DNA from: Oceanobacillus_B kapialis
Lineage (GTDB): Bacteria > Bacillota > Bacilli > Bacillales > Amphibacillaceae
Assembly: GCF_042685265.1 (NCBI RefSeq)
Contig: NZ_JBHUMX010000001.1
Direction: 5' to 3' (one strand)
DNA: 64,000 bases
Both the position numbers and the translations under genes were made by a program. This document shows positions 51,376 to 60,463 of this stretch, piece by piece. Position 1 is the stretch's first letter, and every line of letters begins with the position of its first letter. The notes below the pieces were generated by a model, which had not been told where the DNA came from, searched no databases, and was given only the letters and a program-made list of their open reading frames with translations.

Positions 51376-52413
51376 CTACTCATACGTAATTTTCATATCT
51401 CCATACTTGATCCAACCTTTTTTCCGAAGCAATTCAGAGACAAATAGGCTGATTAGTGCTGGGGCAATAAAATGTAGTAACAAAACACTCCAAAGAACAG
51501 TGGCGGTAAAGCCCATTGATTCGAATGTCATGATCTGCCCAACTAAGCCGCTTGTACCCATTCCAGCACCAGATGCATTGTTGGTTAGCTCCAGCCAAAC
51601 AGTTGCGACAGGAGCCAAGATAATGGCGGCAATTGTAGGTGGCAGAAGAATTATGGGCTTCCTGATAATATTCGCTACCTGTAGCATGGAGGTTCCTATT
51701 CCTTGTGCAATAAACCCGCCGAAGCCATTTTCTCTATAGCTCGCTGTTGCAAAGCCAATCATGTGGGCGGCACACCCAATTGTGGCTGCCCCTGCTGCTA
51801 ACCCGTCTAAGGAAAGCATTATGGCGATAGCCGCAGAAGATATTGGCGCAGTTAAAGCAAAACCCATCAAAACCGCCACCAAGATACCCATGATAAAAGG
51901 CTGCTGTGTCGTTGCCCAGTTAATTACTTCGCCAAAGCCAATCATAAATGTGTTTATTGGTGGGCCGATAAACGATCCGACAAGAAAGCCTGAAAGAATT
52001 GTTACAAAAGGGGTTACGATGATATCCACCCTTGTCTCTTTATAAACAACCTTCCCTACCTCTGTAGCTAATAATGCCGCAACATAACTTCCTGCCGGGC
52101 CTCCAAGCTCTGCACCATAAGCTCCTGCAAACAACACAGAAAATAAAACGAGCGGTGGAGCCTTAAGTCCATACGCAATGGCAACCCCTATTGCCCCACC
52201 CATAATTTTCGTATCCATGGCAAAGCTGCCCATCTCTACCATTGATGCACCAATACCTGGTGCAAACCCACTAACAAGTTCTTCACCCAAGGTTTTAATA
52301 ATTAATCCTATAATTAAAGATGCAAATAAACCTAACGCCATATAGCTTAAAGCAGTTATGAGGTATTCCTTAATTGATAGTGAAACCCCTTTTCTCGCTA
52401 AGAAACTTTTCAT
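51376..52413 (-). CDS. PTS_EIIC_2-type membrane protein
   Basis: Integral membrane protein (345 aa), about ten hydrophobic segments, rich in Gly and Ala, of the PTS_EIIC_2 family (GGAIGVAIAYGLKAPPLVLF, ELGGPAGSYVAALLATEVGK, PIILLPPTIAAIILAPVATV). Not accompanied by IIA or IIB genes, so transport by the PTS is not established. Single gene, convergent with the fru operon. Confidence 0.8.
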   Translation of the reverse strand: MKSFLARKGVSLSIKEYLITALSYMALGLFASLIIGLIIKTLGEELVSGFAPGIGASMVEMGSFAMDTKIMGGAIGVAIAYGLKAPPLVLFSVLFAGAYGAELGGPAGSYVAALLATEVGKVVYKETRVDIIVTPFVTILSGFLVGSFIGPPINTFMIGFGEVINWATTQQPFIMGILVAVLMGFALTAPISSAAIAIMLSLDGLAAGAATIGCAAHMIGFATASYRENGFGGFIAQGIGTSMLQVANIIRKPIILLPPTIAAIILAPVATVWLELTNNASGAGMGTSGLVGQIMTFESMGFTATVLWSVLLLHFIAPALISLFVSELLRKKGWIKYGDMKITYE

Positions 52414-52623
52414 TCCTACACCCCTCTAAAATTGTGAAACATATCACATAAAATGAACTAGAAAGCCCTTTCTTCTTTCTTATTATCATGGGAGACTGAC
52501 TATTTTTCAAGTCTTAATTTCTCCTCCTCCCAAAAGAGGTGCAGTTGCTTTTCCTATTTTTATCCGATACAATTAAATGAAAACTATTATCAATTGCACG
52601 CAAATAGAATCAGGAGGCATATT

Positions 52624-53184
52624 ATGGATTCGACAGATAATAAAACCGCTCTAGCAAAAGCGATTCGGGAGCGCCGTTCCGTGAAAAAAGGTTATAATGA
52701 TAAACCTGTAACAGAAGAAGTTATTTTGGATTTACTAGAAGATGCAGTTTGGGCTCCAACTCATGGAATGCGTCAGCCATGGCGTTTTATCTTTGTAGGA
52801 CCTGAAAAGCTTGGAAGCTTCGCTAAGAAAGTAGCTTCTACCTACCCTGAAGAAAGACAGCAAAATCGTGAAGATTACCTCAACGAGCCAAATGCCATAC
52901 TTGTTGTCGTAATGGACGAGCCTGAAATACCAAAGCAATGGGAAGAAAATTATGGTGCTGTAGCGTCCATGATCCAAAATTTCTGGCTGCTTGCATGGGA
53001 AAAACAGCTCGGTGCCGTCTGGAAAACTAACCCTCACATTTATGACCCGAAAGTTAAAGAAATACTGAATGTAGCTGAAGAGGAAAAGATTGTTGGGTTC
53101 CTTCATTTAGGTTATTTCGATGAACAACCTGCTGAAAAAGAGCGCATGCCTGTTGCTTATAAATTTAGCCGTTTTGAAGGTTAA
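52624..53184 (+). CDS. Nitroreductase family protein (YfhC-like)
   Basis: FMN-dependent oxidoreductase (186 aa). RERRSVKKGYNDKPVTEEVI and EDAVWAPTHGMRQPWRFIFV match the FMN-binding N-terminal region; IVGFLHLGYFDE is the C-terminal strand. B. subtilis YfhC is similar. ATG at 52624 has AGGAGG at 7 nt; the earlier frame start at 52594 is unsupported. Confidence 0.88.
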   Translation: MDSTDNKTALAKAIRERRSVKKGYNDKPVTEEVILDLLEDAVWAPTHGMRQPWRFIFVGPEKLGSFAKKVASTYPEERQQNREDYLNEPNAILVVVMDEPEIPKQWEENYGAVASMIQNFWLLAWEKQLGAVWKTNPHIYDPKVKEILNVAEEEKIVGFLHLGYFDEQPAEKERMPVAYKFSRFEG

Positions 53185-53220
53185 ATACTCTAGGCAACGC
53201 ATTTAATATTTCATAAGAAC

Positions 53221-53497
53221 AATGAGGCTGGGACATAACTAAGTCATCTATACTAAAATACGAATAATAAGCATTAGCACCACTTCGGCAGAACACTCCG
53301 CTTTCCACGGGCACGGCCTCAGCCTCCTCGTGGAAAGGCACCACTGCGGGGTCTTCGGACTCGTGCTGTTCCCGTTGGAGTCTACGTGTTCTGCCTACGC
53401 TAAAATGAGAAAACTCTAACTAGGCAACCTTTTGTTAAGGAATTGCATGATAGTTCGTGCTTTCATATATTTAGAGAACTTTTGTCCCAGCCTCATT
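53221..53497. mobile_element. MITE-like element with terminal inverted repeats
   Basis: Bounded by AATGAGGCTGGGACA (53221-53235) and its exact complement (53483-53497). Inside, GGCAGAACAC (53287-53296) pairs with GTGTTCTGCC (53385-53394), and CTTTCCACG pairs with CGTGGAAAG. No coding capacity. GAGGCTGGGACA-type ends are frequent in Bacilli. A direct target duplication was not evident. It occupies nearly the whole gap between the nitroreductase and the next gene. Confidence 0.75.
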
Positions 53498-53512
53498 TAA
53501 CTGATCTTTCAT

Positions 53513-53893
53513 TTGGTGGTGATTAACATAATCGCTCTCTTATTCGTTTGTTTAGTTGGGTCTTCTATACTCTCAAGTCTATTTTACTTTCTATTTTTGT
53601 ATACGTATTTTAGCTTTTTAGCATTTATCATTGTTTCTATCATTTATTTTTTATGTTATCTATTTTTTGCTGTACCAGTTCAGTTATGGTTACGGAGAAG
53701 GCCTAAACGATTTTCTGTTAAACATCTTTTGACTTACTTTTCAGCCGCCTTCTTCGTAATAGTAATATTATTCTTAATGCATGATAACCCTGATTTTGCT
53801 TCAGCATTTTTATTATCTTCTTATCATGCTTTTGTTTTTTGGTTACTGGATTCGATTATTTTGAAGGATAAGATGCTAAACATACCTTCTTAG
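53513..53893 (+). CDS. Hypothetical small membrane protein
   Basis: Up to 126 aa, four hydrophobic segments (IIALLFVCLVGSSILSSLFY; FLAFIIVSIIYFLCYLFFAV; YFSAAFFVIVILFLM; AFLLSSYHAFVFWLLDSII) with a basic loop QLWLRRRPKRF. It resembles small UPF0715-type proteins only loosely. The start is doubtful: tandem GTG codons at 53513 overlap the only SD-like sequence, and the MITE-like element ends 15 bp upstream, so the 5' end may have been altered. Confidence 0.55.
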   Translation: MVVINIIALLFVCLVGSSILSSLFYFLFLYTYFSFLAFIIVSIIYFLCYLFFAVPVQLWLRRRPKRFSVKHLLTYFSAAFFVIVILFLMHDNPDFASAFLLSSYHAFVFWLLDSIILKDKMLNIPS

Positions 53894-53907
53894 GTTTCTT
53901 ATCTTTG

Positions 53908-55005
53908 CTACCACATCGTGCTTTTCAGCTGCTGATCTCCTTCATGTCGTTCGATCGCTAAATCTATTAAAGCTGAAATTAGCTCTGGATAAGCAAGGCC
54001 ACTCACTTCCCAAAGTTTAGGGTACATACTTATCTTCGTAAAGCCTGGCAATGTGTTAACTTCATTTACAATGATTTTCCCTTCTTGGGTTAAGAAGAAA
54101 TCCACTCTAGCAAGCCCTTCACACTGCAAGGCCTTAAATGCGTCGATGGCTGTAGCCTTTATTTTAGTAGCCATTTCATCATCGAGCTTTGCTGGTATAG
54201 ACAGTTCTGCACCATTTTCATCGATATACTTTGACTCATAGGAGTAGAAATCACTTTGTGGAAGTATTTCTCCTAACTCTGAAGCTTTCGGGGAGTAATT
54301 ACCGAGCACAGCGCATTCAATCTCACGACCATGAATCATTTCCTCTACAATAATTTTATGATCATATTGAAAAGCTGCTTCCACGCCGGCCAAGAATTCC
54401 TCTTCTGTTGAGGCCTTCGTCACACCGACTGAAGATCCTTGATTAGCTGGTTTAATAAAAAGAGGTGTCCCGATATTTTCTGCTATCTTTTCAAATGAGA
54501 TGCTTGCTTTAGCCGCCCTAGTAAAGGAAAAGCCTTTCGCAACCTCAACACCAGCATCCTTAAGCACAATTTTTGCTATTGCCTTATCCATACAAATGGC
54601 AGATGAAAGAACATTTGGTCCTACGTAAGGAAGGTTGGCCAGCTTTAACATCCCTTGCAAACTACCATCTTCACCCAAAGTTCCATGAACAATTGGAAAT
54701 ATGACATCAAGCTGCTCTAAAGGGGTGGCATCCCCTGCTTTCACTAGCTGTTCCATATCTTTACCTGGAACAATCGCAACCGATTCATTTGATTTATTCA
54801 ACTCAATTAGTTTCGGGTTTTCTTCATTCAGTAAATAAGAAGAAGCATCATTTAAATGCCAATTCCCCTGCTTGTCGATGCCAATTAATACAACTTCATA
54901 CAATTCTTTATTCATGGCATCAGCTATATTTTTCGCAGATTGCAAGGATACTTCATGCTCTGCGGATTTCCCTCCGAAAATAATTCCAACCTTCTTTTTC
55001 CCCAT
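53908..55005 (-). CDS. ddl: D-alanine--D-alanine ligase
   Basis: ATP-grasp ligase making D-Ala-D-Ala for peptidoglycan (365 aa). N-terminal VGIIFGGKSAEHEVSLQSAK; ATP-grasp GTPLFIKPANQGSSVGVTKA; metal and substrate region FFLTQEGKIIVNEVNTLPGF. The insert DFYSYESKYIDENGAELSIP carries the Tyr typical of D-Ala-D-Ala (not D-lactate) ligases. Confidence 0.95.
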   Translation of the reverse strand: MGKKKVGIIFGGKSAEHEVSLQSAKNIADAMNKELYEVVLIGIDKQGNWHLNDASSYLLNEENPKLIELNKSNESVAIVPGKDMEQLVKAGDATPLEQLDVIFPIVHGTLGEDGSLQGMLKLANLPYVGPNVLSSAICMDKAIAKIVLKDAGVEVAKGFSFTRAAKASISFEKIAENIGTPLFIKPANQGSSVGVTKASTEEEFLAGVEAAFQYDHKIIVEEMIHGREIECAVLGNYSPKASELGEILPQSDFYSYESKYIDENGAELSIPAKLDDEMATKIKATAIDAFKALQCEGLARVDFFLTQEGKIIVNEVNTLPGFTKISMYPKLWEVSGLAYPELISALIDLAIERHEGDQQLKSTMW

Positions 55006-55102
55006 TTCCTAACATCCTTCCATTAATATATAGTTTTACCATATCACAAGAGAGCTTGGAAGAACTAGATTCCCCACACGAAAATTTTTTACACAAAACA
55101 TC

Positions 55103-55131
55103 TTGACTTTTATCCCGCTATCTTTTATCAT
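55103..55131 (+). promoter_or_regulatory. Promoter of the trp operon
   Basis: TTGACT (55103-55108), 17 nt, TATCAT (55126-55131), upstream of the first T-box. Confidence 0.7.
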
Positions 55132-55154
55132 TATTTTCAATCAACTTAATCGAA

Positions 55155-55416
55155 TGAGCGTTGAAGAAGATAGTAACCTATTTTGAACACTTGCAGAGAG
55201 CTGATGGTTGGTGAGAATCAGCGTGAACAATTAGGTGAATGGGCTTCTGAGCTTCCAAACCGAACCAGTATGCAGTAGGCTTTGGCGAACAGGTCTCATC
55301 GTTATACGAGACGAATATTGGGCGAGTAGTGCCCGATGTTGCTAAAGTGAGCTGTATTTCAGCTAATAAAGGTGGTACCACGGTCCCTCGTCCTTTTCGG
55401 ATGAGGGGCCTTTTTG
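55155..55416 (+). promoter_or_regulatory. T-box riboswitch 1, tryptophan-specific
   Basis: Stem I begins with a GATAGTAA loop; AG-box AGAGAGCTGATGG at about 55195-55207; specifier loop GAA then TGG, with the Trp codon at 55240-55242. T-box core GGTGGTACCACGG at 55371-55383, then a terminator hairpin CCCTCGTCC/GGATGAGGG with T5. It responds to uncharged tRNA-Trp. Confidence 0.93.
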
Positions 55417-55479
55417 TATTCATAGGAAATTTTAAAATCTGGTTGCTGTGGATAACGGAACAACTGAACCAGCCACGTC

Positions 55480-55720
55480 CAGCTCCAGCGCCCAGAGACT
55501 AGCGCGACTTCCCTCATCTCCGTACGATAAAGAAGACTTGCCGACTGGTGTAACCAGAGGCTTAGTCGCACTTATACCCTTGCGGTGAAAGTCAACATCA
55601 GCTCCCTACGGTCGCCGTGTTTCCTTTATCTCCTACGGCTCAGTCCAAAAGGTTTTCGGTGGGGCGAGTAATCGCAGTCCCAGTCCGTACGTCTCTAAAC
55701 GGGCGCTTGCGCTTTTGATC
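55480..55720. repeat. Intergenic repeat, copy 2, between the two T-boxes
   Basis: Bounded by AGCGCCC near 55486 and GGGCGCT near 55700. It contains the 47-nt core (55646-55692) shared in inverse orientation with 12147-12193 and the GGGCGCTTGCGCTTTT end shared with 12059-12080. It lacks the hairpin insert found in copy 1. Inserted between the terminator of T-box 1 and the start of T-box 2, it adds about 270 nt to the trp leader. Confidence 0.75.
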
Positions 55721-55749
55721 TTTCTAAAATTAAATATGTAAATCGTTTA

Positions 55750-56032
55750 TGTAAGAGAAGTAAGTATACTAAAGTCGTTCCAGAGAGCTGGGAATGGTGG
55801 GATCCAGCACGAATAGGTATGCTGAATGGACTTACAAGAGGTTTTCTGAACATAATTAAGTAGGAAAACACGGAGTTCCGCCGTTACACGGATAGGATAT
55901 CGATTCCCGGATAGGGTTTCCGTATCTGAATAAGATGAGAAGAGATTCGTTCTCTTTTCAAAATGAGGTGGCACCGCGGTCACAATCGTCCTCTATAAAC
56001 GCAGAGTTTTTGCGCTTATAGGGGATTTTTTT
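55750..56032 (+). promoter_or_regulatory. T-box riboswitch 2, tryptophan-specific
   Basis: AGTAAGTATACTAAAG at the 5' side, AG-box AGAGAGCTGGGAATGG near 55782, specifier loop GAA then TGG with the Trp codon at 55827-55829. T-box core GAGGTGGCACCGCGG at 55965-55979. The terminator is CCTCTATAA..CGC with GCG..TTATAGGGG and seven T (about 55989-56032). It ends 38 nt before trpE. Confidence 0.93.
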
Positions 56033-56069
56033 ATGGATTTTTATAAACCAAGCAAAGGGGATGATGACA

Positions 56070-57476
56070 ATGACAAAAATCGAACAGCAAGTGAGCTATA
56101 CCTATTTAAAAATAAATGCTGATACCCATACGCCTATTTCCATTTTTCAACGACTAGATGGGACAAAGAAAATGCTTTTAGAAAGCTCCATTAAGCATGA
56201 AACGAAGGGAAGGTACTCCTACATTGCCTGTAATCCTTACCAAGAGATTATAGGCCATAACGATACCACAGTGATCAAACAAGAGAACTCCCTTGATGAG
56301 GAATTTTCCCAAGAAGCACTTACTTATTTGAAGAAAAACCTTCCAAACCTTAAAGCAAATCTGCCCGTCCCCTTCCAAGGTGGTGCAGTTGGTTACATTG
56401 CCTATGATGCGATCCGTCAGTTTGAATCAATAGGAGGTCTATTAAACGATGAGCTAGAGATGCCGGATATTCATCTCATGCTCTATAAAACGATCATTGC
56501 ATTCGATCATCGGAATGAAGAGATTTATTTGATCGCCATGAATCCTGATGAGGAAGGGGAAGAGATACTGAACGCAAGGCTTGAAGACTTAAGAAAACAA
56601 CTAAGTGCGCCTTTTCAGGACGCAGGAATAGATCAACAAGCTATCAGCTTTCAACCAGAAATCTCACAAACTGCATTTGAAGAAAATGTTACTATCGCCA
56701 AACAGCATATTGAACAGGGTGATATTTTCCAAGTTGTTTTATCACAACGCATGAAAGCAGCGATGCATGGCGATCCCTTTTCCTTTTATCGCAAGTTGCG
56801 TAAAGCAAACCCGTCGCCCTATATGTTTTATATCGACTTTTCCGAGTACGTCCTGTTAGGTGCTTCACCTGAAAGTTTAATTCAAACAAGCGGAAATGAA
56901 ATTATGACGAACCCGATAGCAGGCACTAGACCAAGAGGTACAACAACCGAAGAAGATCAGGAATTGGTGGAGGACCTTCTACGTGACGAAAAAGAAATTG
57001 CGGAACATCGCATGCTCCTTGACCTCGGAAGAAATGATCTAGGCCGTGTTTGTGAAATTGGCACTATCACCCTCCCTACCTTTATGAAGGTCGAGAAATA
57101 TCAGCATGTCATGCATATTGTCTCTGAAGTTAAAGGCACATTGAAGCAAGGCTTGTCCAGTATTGATGCGCTAATCTCTTGCTTACCTGCAGGTACCGTT
57201 TCTGGAGCACCGAAAATCCGCGCCATGCAAATTATCAACCAATTGGAAGAAACGAAACGCGGGGTTTATGCGGGAGGGGTTGGCTATATTGGTTTTAACC
57301 AGGACATGAATATTGCATTAGCTATTAGATCCCTTGTTGTGAAGAACGAAATAGCTTATTTGCAGACGGGCGCTGGGATTGTGCATGACTCCATACCAGA
57401 AAACGAATATGCCGAAACATTAAACAAAGCGAAATCACTCATGGAGGTGGCCAACATTGATCTTGTTACTGGATAA
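56070..57476 (+). CDS. trpE: Anthranilate synthase component I
   Basis: Makes anthranilate from chorismate with TrpG (468 aa). The tryptophan-feedback region contains LLESS near residue 33; GGAVGYIAYDAIR; the chorismate domain carries IAGTRPRGTT, EHRMLLDLGRNDLGRV and CLPAGTVSGAPKIRAM. ATG at 56070 is 9 nt from AAAGGGG; two earlier ATGs are too near that site. Overlaps trpG by 20 bases. Confidence 0.95.
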   Translation: MTKIEQQVSYTYLKINADTHTPISIFQRLDGTKKMLLESSIKHETKGRYSYIACNPYQEIIGHNDTTVIKQENSLDEEFSQEALTYLKKNLPNLKANLPVPFQGGAVGYIAYDAIRQFESIGGLLNDELEMPDIHLMLYKTIIAFDHRNEEIYLIAMNPDEEGEEILNARLEDLRKQLSAPFQDAGIDQQAISFQPEISQTAFEENVTIAKQHIEQGDIFQVVLSQRMKAAMHGDPFSFYRKLRKANPSPYMFYIDFSEYVLLGASPESLIQTSGNEIMTNPIAGTRPRGTTTEEDQELVEDLLRDEKEIAEHRMLLDLGRNDLGRVCEIGTITLPTFMKVEKYQHVMHIVSEVKGTLKQGLSSIDALISCLPAGTVSGAPKIRAMQIINQLEETKRGVYAGGVGYIGFNQDMNIALAIRSLVVKNEIAYLQTGAGIVHDSIPENEYAETLNKAKSLMEVANIDLVTG

Positions 57477-58068
57477 CTATGATTCTTTCACGTACAACGT
57501 ATATCAATATGTATCCGAAGCAGGCAAAGAAGTACTTGTGAGACGTAATGACGACATTACGATTCAAGAGGTGGAGCGTTTGGACCCTGAGGCAATTATT
57601 ATTTCTCCTGGCCCTGGTCTCCCGGCAGAGTCAGGCATCTGCCTTGAACTTGTCTCACGTTTGCACCGAAGCATACCGATTCTAGGTATTTGCCTAGGCC
57701 AACAGGTGATTGCCGAAGCACTTGGCGGCACCTTAAGACAGGCCAAACAATTGAAGCATGGCAAAACATCGCTTATCACACACAAGTCATCTGGACTGTT
57801 TCGTTATCTAAGGCAGCCACTTGAGGTCATGCGCTACCATTCCTATGTGGTGGAGAAAGATACATTACCTCCTTCATTGGAAGTGATGGCAAAATCCTTG
57901 GAAGACGGGGAGATTATGGCAATCCAGCATAACACCCTTCCCCTATATGGCGTGCAATTCCATCCCGAATCGATTGGCACGACAGAAGGAAGGAAAATTA
58001 TCCGCAATTTTTTAGAGGAAATAAGAGAGGAGTTTTCTTATGAAGAAATATTTAGAGAAACTAATTAA
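57457..58068 (+). CDS. trpG: Anthranilate synthase glutaminase component
   Basis: Class I glutamine amidotransferase (203 aa). Nucleophile Cys79 in GICLGQQ; His-Glu in GVQFHPESIGT. TTG start within the end of trpE with GGAGGTGG 6 nt before. In B. subtilis this subunit is in the folate operon and shared with PabB; here it is inside the trp operon. Overlaps trpD by 29 bases. Confidence 0.92.
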   Translation: MILLLDNYDSFTYNVYQYVSEAGKEVLVRRNDDITIQEVERLDPEAIIISPGPGLPAESGICLELVSRLHRSIPILGICLGQQVIAEALGGTLRQAKQLKHGKTSLITHKSSGLFRYLRQPLEVMRYHSYVVEKDTLPPSLEVMAKSLEDGEIMAIQHNTLPLYGVQFHPESIGTTEGRKIIRNFLEEIREEFSYEEIFRETN

Positions 58069-59068
58069 CCAAGAAAATTTAACGATCGATGAGATTCAAA
58101 TTCTTATGAATTCCTGTATCCAAGGTGAAGTGTCCGATTCTGAAATTGCCTCCTTCCTGACAGCATTGCGGGTAAAAGGTGAAACACCAGAAGAAATAGC
58201 TGGAATGGCTGAAGTGATTCGTAGCCACTCGACCTTTCACGGAACACGTATAGCAAACGTTATGGATAATTGTGGCACAGGCGGTGACCAATCCAACAGT
58301 TTTAACATTAGTACTACAGCAGCATTTGTTATTGCTGGTGCAGGTATCCCTGTCGCCAAGCACGGAAACCGGAGCATTTCGAGCAAAACAGGCAGTGCGG
58401 ATGTATTGGAGCATTTAGGGGTTTCTCTTTCTTTTTCAAAGGAGCATGTAGAAGAAATGCTCGCGGAGAACAATATTGCCTTTCTCTTTGCCCCACATGT
58501 ACACGCAGGGTTAAAGCCTTTTATGAAAGTCCGTAAAGACCTTGGACTTCCAACTGTATTTAATGTGATTGGTCCACTCACAAACCCTGTCCAACTCGAT
58601 TCACAATTACTCGGAGTTTATCGCAGGGATCTGCTTCCTATGTTGGCCGAAGCTTTAAACCAACTTGGGCGTCGCAGAGCGCTTGTAATAAACGGTGCCG
58701 GCTATATGGATGAAGCCTCTCTTGCTGGTGAAAATCACCTCGTGCTACTAGAAGATGGAGCCATTAAACCGTTCACCCTTCACCCAGAGGATGTCGGGCT
58801 TTCTGTCGTTCCAAACGAAAGAATCCAAGGTGGCAGTGCTGCTGATAATGCGGAAATAACCAAACGTGTGCTGAACGGAGAGTCTGGGCCTTATCTAGAT
58901 ACGGTTTTATTAAATGCTGGTTTAGGAATTTATGCAAATGGCGCTGCTGGCACGATCCGTGAATCTGTTGAGCTAGCAAGAGAAAGTATTCAATCAGGAG
59001 CAGCCCTTAACTGTCTCGAAAATTTGGTTCAATATAGCAAAAAACTTACGAGCGAGGTGGTCTCATGA
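58040..59068 (+). CDS. trpD: Anthranilate phosphoribosyltransferase
   Basis: Adds the phosphoribosyl group of PRPP to anthranilate (342 aa). VMDNCGTGGDQSNSFNISTT is the PRPP motif, then AKHGNRSISSKTGSADVLE. GGAG before ATG inside trpG. ATGA overlap with trpC. Confidence 0.96.
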   Translation: MKKYLEKLINQENLTIDEIQILMNSCIQGEVSDSEIASFLTALRVKGETPEEIAGMAEVIRSHSTFHGTRIANVMDNCGTGGDQSNSFNISTTAAFVIAGAGIPVAKHGNRSISSKTGSADVLEHLGVSLSFSKEHVEEMLAENNIAFLFAPHVHAGLKPFMKVRKDLGLPTVFNVIGPLTNPVQLDSQLLGVYRRDLLPMLAEALNQLGRRRALVINGAGYMDEASLAGENHLVLLEDGAIKPFTLHPEDVGLSVVPNERIQGGSAADNAEITKRVLNGESGPYLDTVLLNAGLGIYANGAAGTIRESVELARESIQSGAALNCLENLVQYSKKLTSEVVS

Positions 59069-59859
59069 CAATATTAGAAAAAATCATAGCACAAAAAGAA
59101 AAGGAAGTAGCTATATTGCTAAATCAAACGTTTGATCAAGTGTCTTCCCCAAGGCAGGTTACACCATTAAGCGAATCTCTCCTTACTTCTGATCGCCTCG
59201 GGGTAATTGCGGAAATAAAGCGCTCCTCCCCATCAAAAGGAGATATATCGCTGGCCGTAGATCCTGTTGCACGGGCAAAGCAATATGAAACAAATGGTGC
59301 GTCTGCCATTTCTGTCCTGACAGACAAGACATTTTTCAATGGATCTATGGGAGACCTCCAGGCAGTAAGCAATGCTGTGGACCTCCCTGTTTTGTGCAAG
59401 GATTTCATTATTCACCCTGTGCAGATTGACCAGGCCAAAGCAGCCGGGGCGACTATCGTTCTGCTTATCGTGGCAGCCCTAAGTGAGGAACAGCTTAACG
59501 AACTCTTTAACTACGCTAAAAAGCAGAATCTCGAAGTGCTCTGTGAGGTGCATAATGCAAAAGAAATGGAGGTAGCAAACAATCTGAAGCCTAATTTAAT
59601 TGGCATCAATAATCGTAATTTAAAAACCTTTGAAGTAGATCTTCACACAACAGAGCAATTAGCCAAGCTCGCCTATCCAGGTTCCATTTTAGTTAGTGAA
59701 AGTGGGATGAAGACAAATGTAGATGCGCAGGTGGCAGCAACAGCTGGAGCCCGGGCCATTCTTGTTGGGGAGACATTAATGCGGTCTGAAGATCTGGCAG
59801 CGACATTACAATCCTTACGAGTCTCTATACCAAAGGAGAGTCTAAACAATGCTCGTTAA
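59065..59859 (+). CDS. trpC: Indole-3-glycerol phosphate synthase
   Basis: Beta/alpha-barrel synthase (264 aa). IAEIKRSSPSKGDI holds the catalytic Lys; CKDFII and IGINNRNLKTFEVDL are typical, and the phosphate site is SESGMKT. Monofunctional, separate from trpF. Overlaps trpF by 11 bases. Confidence 0.96.
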   Translation: MTILEKIIAQKEKEVAILLNQTFDQVSSPRQVTPLSESLLTSDRLGVIAEIKRSSPSKGDISLAVDPVARAKQYETNGASAISVLTDKTFFNGSMGDLQAVSNAVDLPVLCKDFIIHPVQIDQAKAAGATIVLLIVAALSEEQLNELFNYAKKQNLEVLCEVHNAKEMEVANNLKPNLIGINNRNLKTFEVDLHTTEQLAKLAYPGSILVSESGMKTNVDAQVAATAGARAILVGETLMRSEDLAATLQSLRVSIPKESLNNAR

Positions 59860-60463
59860 AATTTGTGGTATTCAAACAGTACATGCTGCAAAAGCTGCGG
59901 TAGAAGCAGGAGCTGACTTTATCGGGTTTGTGTTTGCCGACAGCAAAAGAAAGCTTAGCCCTAAGGACGCTGCGTTGATTGGAAGTCATCTCCCCCCTTC
60001 TGTTAAAAAGGTTGGTGTGTTTGTAAATGAAACCAAAGAAGTGATAGAGAAGATTGCGAGTGTGGCAAACCTAGATTACGTTCAACTACATGGAGACGAA
60101 CCTGCTTCACTTGCTAGCGAACTATCTTATCCGGTTATTAAAGCATTTTCTATCAATAGTGTGGATGTAGAAACATTGAAAGATTACCCTTGTGACTATT
60201 ATTTACTAGACAGTCCTGTTGGTAAATTCCGTGGTGGAAATGGTAAAACCTTCGACTGGAGTCTAATCGAAAAATTAACCTTTAAGCCTGCCAACTTCAT
60301 TCTTGCAGGTGGGCTGACACCAGACAATGTGAACCAGGCGATACAGGAGGCGAACCCGCTTGGTGTGGATGTATCCAGCGGTGTGGAAACGGCAGGCGAA
60401 AAAGATAGTAAAAAGATAGAGGAATTTATTACTAATGCGAAGCGAAAGGAAGCGATCAAATGA
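59849..60463 (+). CDS. trpF: Phosphoribosylanthranilate isomerase
   Basis: Barrel isomerase (204 aa). VKICGIQTVHAAKAAVEAGA with catalytic Cys, GFVFADSKRKLSP, VQLHGDE, and the phosphate site GVDVSSGVETAGEKD. Catalytic Asp in YYLLDSPVG. AAAGGAG upstream; ATGA overlap with trpB. Confidence 0.95.
   Translation: MLVKICGIQTVHAAKAAVEAGADFIGFVFADSKRKLSPKDAALIGSHLPPSVKKVGVFVNETKEVIEKIASVANLDYVQLHGDEPASLASELSYPVIKAFSINSVDVETLKDYPCDYYLLDSPVGKFRGGNGKTFDWSLIEKLTFKPANFILAGGLTPDNVNQAIQEANPLGVDVSSGVETAGEKDSKKIEEFITNAKRKEAIK

Noticed and set aside
51376..52413. Assignment as a fructose transporter because it lies next to fruA
   Set aside because: It is on the other strand and of a different membrane family, with no IIA or IIB domain, so the neighbourhood is not evidence of function.
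55178..55983. Three minus-strand open frames between ddl and trpE
   Set aside because: They cover the T-boxes and the repeat, have no ribosome-binding sites and resemble no protein.
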